From: Pseudomonadota bacterium
Lineage (GTDB): Bacteria > Pseudomonadota > Alphaproteobacteria > Rhizobiales > Rhizobiaceae
Direction: 5' to 3'
Length of the DNA: 8,123 nt
Assembly: GCA_023416545.1 (NCBI GenBank)
Contig: JAEZHO010000156.1
Location: 1 to 8,123, forward strand
In this document: positions 4,930-8,123 of the stretch, one piece after another
Position numbering within the stretch: position 1 is the stretch's first letter
Layout of the letters: every line of letters starts with the position of its first letter
Program-made: the position numbers and the translations under genes
The notes under the pieces: model-generated
What the model saw: only the letters and a program-made list of their open reading frames with translations
Databases searched by the model: none
What the model was told of the DNA's origin: nothing

Positions 4930-7900
4930 CCATCTCTGGGGCGCGGAAGGCGTGACTTCCAGCGACAGTGTGCGGATACGGATTTGAATTTCCAACCCAT
5001 GATCCTGAGCGGCCGCGGCGTAACCGCCGTGCTCGGCCCGACCAATACGGGAAAGACCCATTACGCAATCGAACGGATGGTGGCGCACGGGAGCGGCGTG
5101 ATCGGCCTGCCGCTGAGGCTGCTTGCCCGTGAAGTCTATACCCGGGTTGTGGAAAAGGTGGGGGCGAACGCGGTGGCCCTCATCACCGGTGAAGAGAAGA
5201 TTAGCCCGCCCAATGCCCGCTTTTCTGTCTGTACCGTCGAGGCAATGCCGCGGGAAACCACGGCTGCCTTCGTTGCGATCGACGAGGTCCAGCTTGCGGC
5301 CGATCTCGAGCGCGGACACATCTTCACGGACCGCATCCTGCATCTGCGCGGCCGCGAGGAAACCCTGCTTCTGGGGGGCGGCACCATGCGGCCGATCCTG
5401 CAGCGGATCCTTCCCGGCATCACGATCGTCGAACGGCCGCGGATGTCGCAGCTTTTCTACGCGGGCCAGAAGAAGATCACCCGGCTTCCGCAGCGATCGG
5501 CCATCGTCGCGTTTTCGGCCGACGAGGTCTACGCGATCGCCGAGTTGATCCGCCGGCAGCGCGGTGGGGCGGCGGTCGTTCTCGGCGCGCTGAGCCCGCG
5601 GACCCGCAATGCCCAGGTCGGCCTCTATCAGGAGGGCGACGTCGAGTACCTGGTCGCTACCGACGCGATCGGCATGGGCCTCAACCTCGATGTCGACCAT
5701 GTTGCCTTTGCCCAGGACCGCAAGTTCGACGGCTTCCAGTTCCGCCATCTCACGCCCGGCGAGATGGGGCAGATCGCCGGTCGTGCCGGCCGTCACCTCC
5801 GCGACGGGACGTTCGGCGTGACCGGTCAGGTCGCTCCGCTCGACGATGAACTGGTGGAACGGATCGAGAGCCATGAGTTCGACGAGGTGAAGGTCCTGCA
5901 ATGGCGGTCGAAGGCACTCGACTTCTCGTCGCTGCGCGGCCTGCGCGAAAGCCTTGAAGTGGCGCCGACGGTCCCGGGCCTCACGCGGGCGTTGCCCGCC
6001 ACCGACAGTCAGGCGTTGGAATATCTTTGCCGATATCCCGAGATCGTCAACGTCTCGACCACCCCGGCCCGCGTGGAAAAACTGTGGGAAGCCTGCGCGC
6101 TTCCCGACTACCGCAGAATCGCGCCGGCGCAGCATGCGGACCTTATTTCGACTCTTTTCTTCGATCTGGTGCGCCACGGTACCGTGAATGAAGATTTCAT
6201 GGCCGAGCAAGTGAAGCGCGCTGACCGGACGGACGGCGAAATCGATACCTTGTCCGCTCGGATCGCCCAGATCCGCACCTGGACTTATGTCTCGAACCGC
6301 CCCGGCTGGCTGACCGATCCGACACACTGGCAAGAAAAGACCAGGGAAATTGAGGACAGGCTGTCGGACGCGCTACATGAACGGTTGACGAAACGCTTTG
6401 TTGACCGCAGGACATCTGTGCTCATGAGGCGCCTGAGAGAGAATGCGATGCTGGAAGCAGAAATCAGTGTGAATGGCGATGTCTTCGTAGAAGGACATCA
6501 CGTCGGACAGTTGGCCGGATTCCGGTTTACGCCGATCTCGGGTGCGGAAGGTCCCGATGCGAAGGCTGTCCAGGCCGCCGCGCAGAAGGCCCTGACGCTC
6601 GAGTTCGAGGCGCGGGCTGCCCGGCTTTTCGCGTCCGGCAACAGCGACCTGGCGATCGGCTCGGACGGCTTCGTCCGCTGGCTCGGTGACCCGGTTGCCC
6701 GTCTCGCGGCAAGCGACCACGTCATGCGTCCGCGCGTCATCCTCCTTGCGGACGAGCAACTGGCCGGCAATGCACGCGATCATGTCATCGCCCGCATCGA
6801 GCGGTTCGTGAACCATCACATCGCAACAGTCCTGAAGCCGCTCGACGATCTTTCCCGCGCGGAAGACCTCCAGGGTCTCGCCAAGGGTCTGGCGTTCCAG
6901 CTCGTCGAAAACCTCGGCGTCCTGTTCCGCCGCGACGTGGCCGACGACGTGAAGTCGCTGGACCAGGACGCGCGCGCCTCCATGCGCCGCTACGGCATCC
7001 GTTTCGGCGCCTATCACATCTTCATGCCGGCCCTTCTGAAGCCTGCGCCTGCAGAACTCATCACGCTCCTGTGGGCGCTCAAGAACGACGGTCTCGACAA
7101 GCCGGGCTATGGCGAACTCATACCGGCGCTCGCCGCCGGCCGGACCTCTGTCGTCGCCGATCCGGGCTTCGAGCGCACGTTCTACAAGCTTGCCGGCTTC
7201 CGCTTCCTCGGGAAACGCGCGGTCCGCGTCGATATCCTGGAGCGTCTGGCGGACCTCATCCGTCCCCTCCTGCAGTGGAAGCCCGGAACGTCTCCGCGTC
7301 CGGACGGCGCCTATGATGGCCGCCGCTTCATGACGACGACGTCCATGCTCTCGATCCTTGGCGCAACGCCGGACGACATGGAGGAAATCCTCAAGGGCCT
7401 CGGATATCGGGCCGACATCGTGACAGCCGAGGAGGCCTCGTCCTTCCTCTCGGCCCAGGAGCCGGCTTCCGCGTCCGACACGTCGGTGGCGGCCGAGGAA
7501 CAGGTTGAGCCGACTTCTTCCGAAGGCAATCAGGCGTCGACGGAGGAGCAGGCTCCCGAAGCAGCCGGCGACGATCACGGCTCCGAAGCCGAAACTTCCG
7601 TCACCGCACCAGATGCCTCGGAGGCAGAGGTCGATGCCTCTGCTGCGGACACTGCTGCCCCTGCCACTGCCGCCGGCGAGGCGTCGGTGACAACGGAGCC
7701 CGAGGCGCCCAAGCCGGTGCTCCTGTGGCGTCCGGCGGGCCGCAACGAAAATCAGCGTACCGGCCGGTCGCAGCAGCCGGACCGCCGCCAAAATCGCGGC
7801 GAAGGTCGCGGCGAGGGACGGGGACAGGGCGAACGTGACGCGAAGGGCCCGGGCCGACCGAACCGTTGGCCGGAGGGCAAGCCGGAGCGTGGACCGCGTC

Positions 7901-8043
7901 CTGAGAGGGGCGAACGTCCCGATCGCGGCAAAGCGTCGCAGCCTGCCCGTTTCGAGGCAAAACCGCCCCGCAAGGAGAAACCGGTTGACCCGGATTCGCC
8001 ATTCGCAAAGCTCGCCGCCCTGAAGGAGCAGATGAAGAAGTAG
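4927..8043 (+). CDS. SUV3-like superfamily 2 RNA helicase with long disordered tail
   Basis: A cytoplasmic ATP-dependent RNA helicase related to mitochondrial SUV3; the bacterial role is not well defined, probably RNA turnover or ribosome work. From the TTG at 4927 it has 1038 residues. Walker A is GPTNTGKT (37-44, Lys43). Motif II is IDEVQ (Asp119-Gln122). Motif V is VATDAIGMGLNLDVD. Motif VI is QIAGRAGR (282-289). These are the SUV3-type variants, with DEVQ replacing DEAD. The long middle (about 330-830) holds conserved blocks such as WTYVSNRPGWL and an SUV3-like all-helical C-terminal region. After about 835 comes an acidic Ala/Glu/Ser/Thr tract to about 925, then PVLLWRPAGR (930-939), an Arg/Gly/Pro/Glu-rich basic segment (about 944-1018), and a terminal PDSPFAKLAALKEQMKK. 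The start is uncertain between TTG 4927 and ATG 4999. The stop is 2 nt before the S4 gene, so the two are coupled. Confidence 0.9.
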   Translation: MPSLGRGRRDFQRQCADTDLNFQPMILSGRGVTAVLGPTNTGKTHYAIERMVAHGSGVIGLPLRLLAREVYTRVVEKVGANAVALITGEEKISPPNARFSVCTVEAMPRETTAAFVAIDEVQLAADLERGHIFTDRILHLRGREETLLLGGGTMRPILQRILPGITIVERPRMSQLFYAGQKKITRLPQRSAIVAFSADEVYAIAELIRRQRGGAAVVLGALSPRTRNAQVGLYQEGDVEYLVATDAIGMGLNLDVDHVAFAQDRKFDGFQFRHLTPGEMGQIAGRAGRHLRDGTFGVTGQVAPLDDELVERIESHEFDEVKVLQWRSKALDFSSLRGLRESLEVAPTVPGLTRALPATDSQALEYLCRYPEIVNVSTTPARVEKLWEACALPDYRRIAPAQHADLISTLFFDLVRHGTVNEDFMAEQVKRADRTDGEIDTLSARIAQIRTWTYVSNRPGWLTDPTHWQEKTREIEDRLSDALHERLTKRFVDRRTSVLMRRLRENAMLEAEISVNGDVFVEGHHVGQLAGFRFTPISGAEGPDAKAVQAAAQKALTLEFEARAARLFASGNSDLAIGSDGFVRWLGDPVARLAASDHVMRPRVILLADEQLAGNARDHVIARIERFVNHHIATVLKPLDDLSRAEDLQGLAKGLAFQLVENLGVLFRRDVADDVKSLDQDARASMRRYGIRFGAYHIFMPALLKPAPAELITLLWALKNDGLDKPGYGELIPALAAGRTSVVADPGFERTFYKLAGFRFLGKRAVRVDILERLADLIRPLLQWKPGTSPRPDGAYDGRRFMTTTSMLSILGATPDDMEEILKGLGYRADIVTAEEASSFLSAQEPASASDTSVAAEEQVEPTSSEGNQASTEEQAPEAAGDDHGSEAETSVTAPDASEAEVDASAADTAAPATAAGEASVTTEPEAPKPVLLWRPAGRNENQRTGRSQQPDRRQNRGEGRGEGRGQGERDAKGPGRPNRWPEGKPERGPRPERGERPDRGKASQPARFEAKPPRKEKPVDPDSPFAKLAALKEQMKK

Positions 8044-8045
8044 CC

Positions 8046-8123
8046 ATGGACGAAGAGGGCCCGGGTCAAGGTTCGCATCAGCGTATCGACAAGTGGCTCT
8101 TCTTCGCGCGCATGGTGAAGTCA
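8046..8123 (+). CDS. Partial CDS, S4-domain RNA-binding protein (HSP15/HslR-like)
   Basis: The first 26 codons read MDEEGPGQGSHQRIDKWLFF then ARMVKS before the window ends. The RIDKWLFFARMVKS block is the start of an S4 RNA-binding domain, as in HSP15 (HslR), which in E. coli rescues stalled 50S subunits carrying nascent peptidyl-tRNA. The ATG is 2 nt after the helicase stop, so translation is probably coupled. An AAGGAG at 8023-8028 inside the helicase end is too distant to be a normal ribosome-binding site. The pairing with a helicase suggests a shared RNA or ribosome function. The rest of the gene is not visible, so a pseudouridine synthase fusion cannot be excluded, though the short acidic leader and this motif favour the HslR-like type. 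Confidence 0.8.
   Translation, partial: MDEEGPGQGSHQRIDKWLFFARMVKS

Noticed and set aside
4804..7791. Long minus-strand open frames (509 and 472 codons) antisense to the helicase
   Set aside because: They are shadows of a well-supported helicase gene, with no recognisable domains and composition biased by GC-rich codons on the other strand.
1..8123. Mobile elements, CRISPR arrays, tRNA or rRNA genes, phage or defence systems
   Set aside because: No transposase, integrase, regularly spaced repeats, tRNA-like cloverleaf or rRNA sequence was recognised. Gene content and order are core chromosomal.

Overview
The window looks like a chromosomal segment of an alphaproteobacterium of the order Hyphomicrobiales (Rhizobiales), most likely close to Rhizobiaceae. 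The reasons are high GC, the gene order mtgA - rpmF - phaR(aniA) - phaA - phaB - SUV3-like helicase - S4-domain protein (an order I recall from Rhizobium/Sinorhizobium relatives; no search was run), a cysteine-free L32, and a textbook EcfG-type (GGAAC-N16-CGTT) general-stress promoter. I see no IS element, phage gene, tRNA, rRNA or CRISPR array. This is core genome, not an island.

Layout. (a) 1-74, minus strand: the first 24 codons of a gene resembling a polyprenyl (farnesyl) diphosphate synthase. It is divergent from (b) mtgA (258-956, +), a peptidoglycan glycosyltransferase best started at a TTG with a strong ribosome-binding site. (c) rpmF (1101-1286, +), ribosomal protein L32, behind a sigma70-like promoter and closed by a perfect bidirectional terminator shared with (d) phaR/aniA (1370-1945, minus). 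(e) A 237-bp divergent control region between phaR and phaA carries two TGC-N3-GCA dyads 21 bp apart, which look like a double PhaR operator, plus a good phaR promoter. (f) phaA (GTG start, 2183-3364) and phaB (3462-4187) form the PHB precursor operon, ended by a 12-bp-stem terminator. (g) A small minus-strand unit holds a 51-aa DUF3309-like double-hydrophobic peptide (4539-4694) and a glycine-zipper lipoprotein (4253-4507), driven by the EcfG promoter at 4731-4755. (h) A 1038-aa SUV3-like RNA helicase (4927-8043) has a long acidic and then Arg/Gly-rich tail. (i) Two bases after its stop begins an S4-domain HSP15-like gene, cut by the window edge.

Functionally, phaR, phaA and phaB make and regulate the carbon-storage branch: two acetyl-CoA are condensed to acetoacetyl-CoA, which is reduced to (R)-3-hydroxybutyryl-CoA. 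PhaR should sense polymer and control both its own gene and phaAB. The helicase and S4 gene are a coupled RNA-handling pair. The DUF3309/lipoprotein pair is probably an envelope-stress cassette. No wholly new system is evident. The best leads are the paired PhaR dyads, the stress-controlled small-protein pair, and the organised disordered tail of the helicase.
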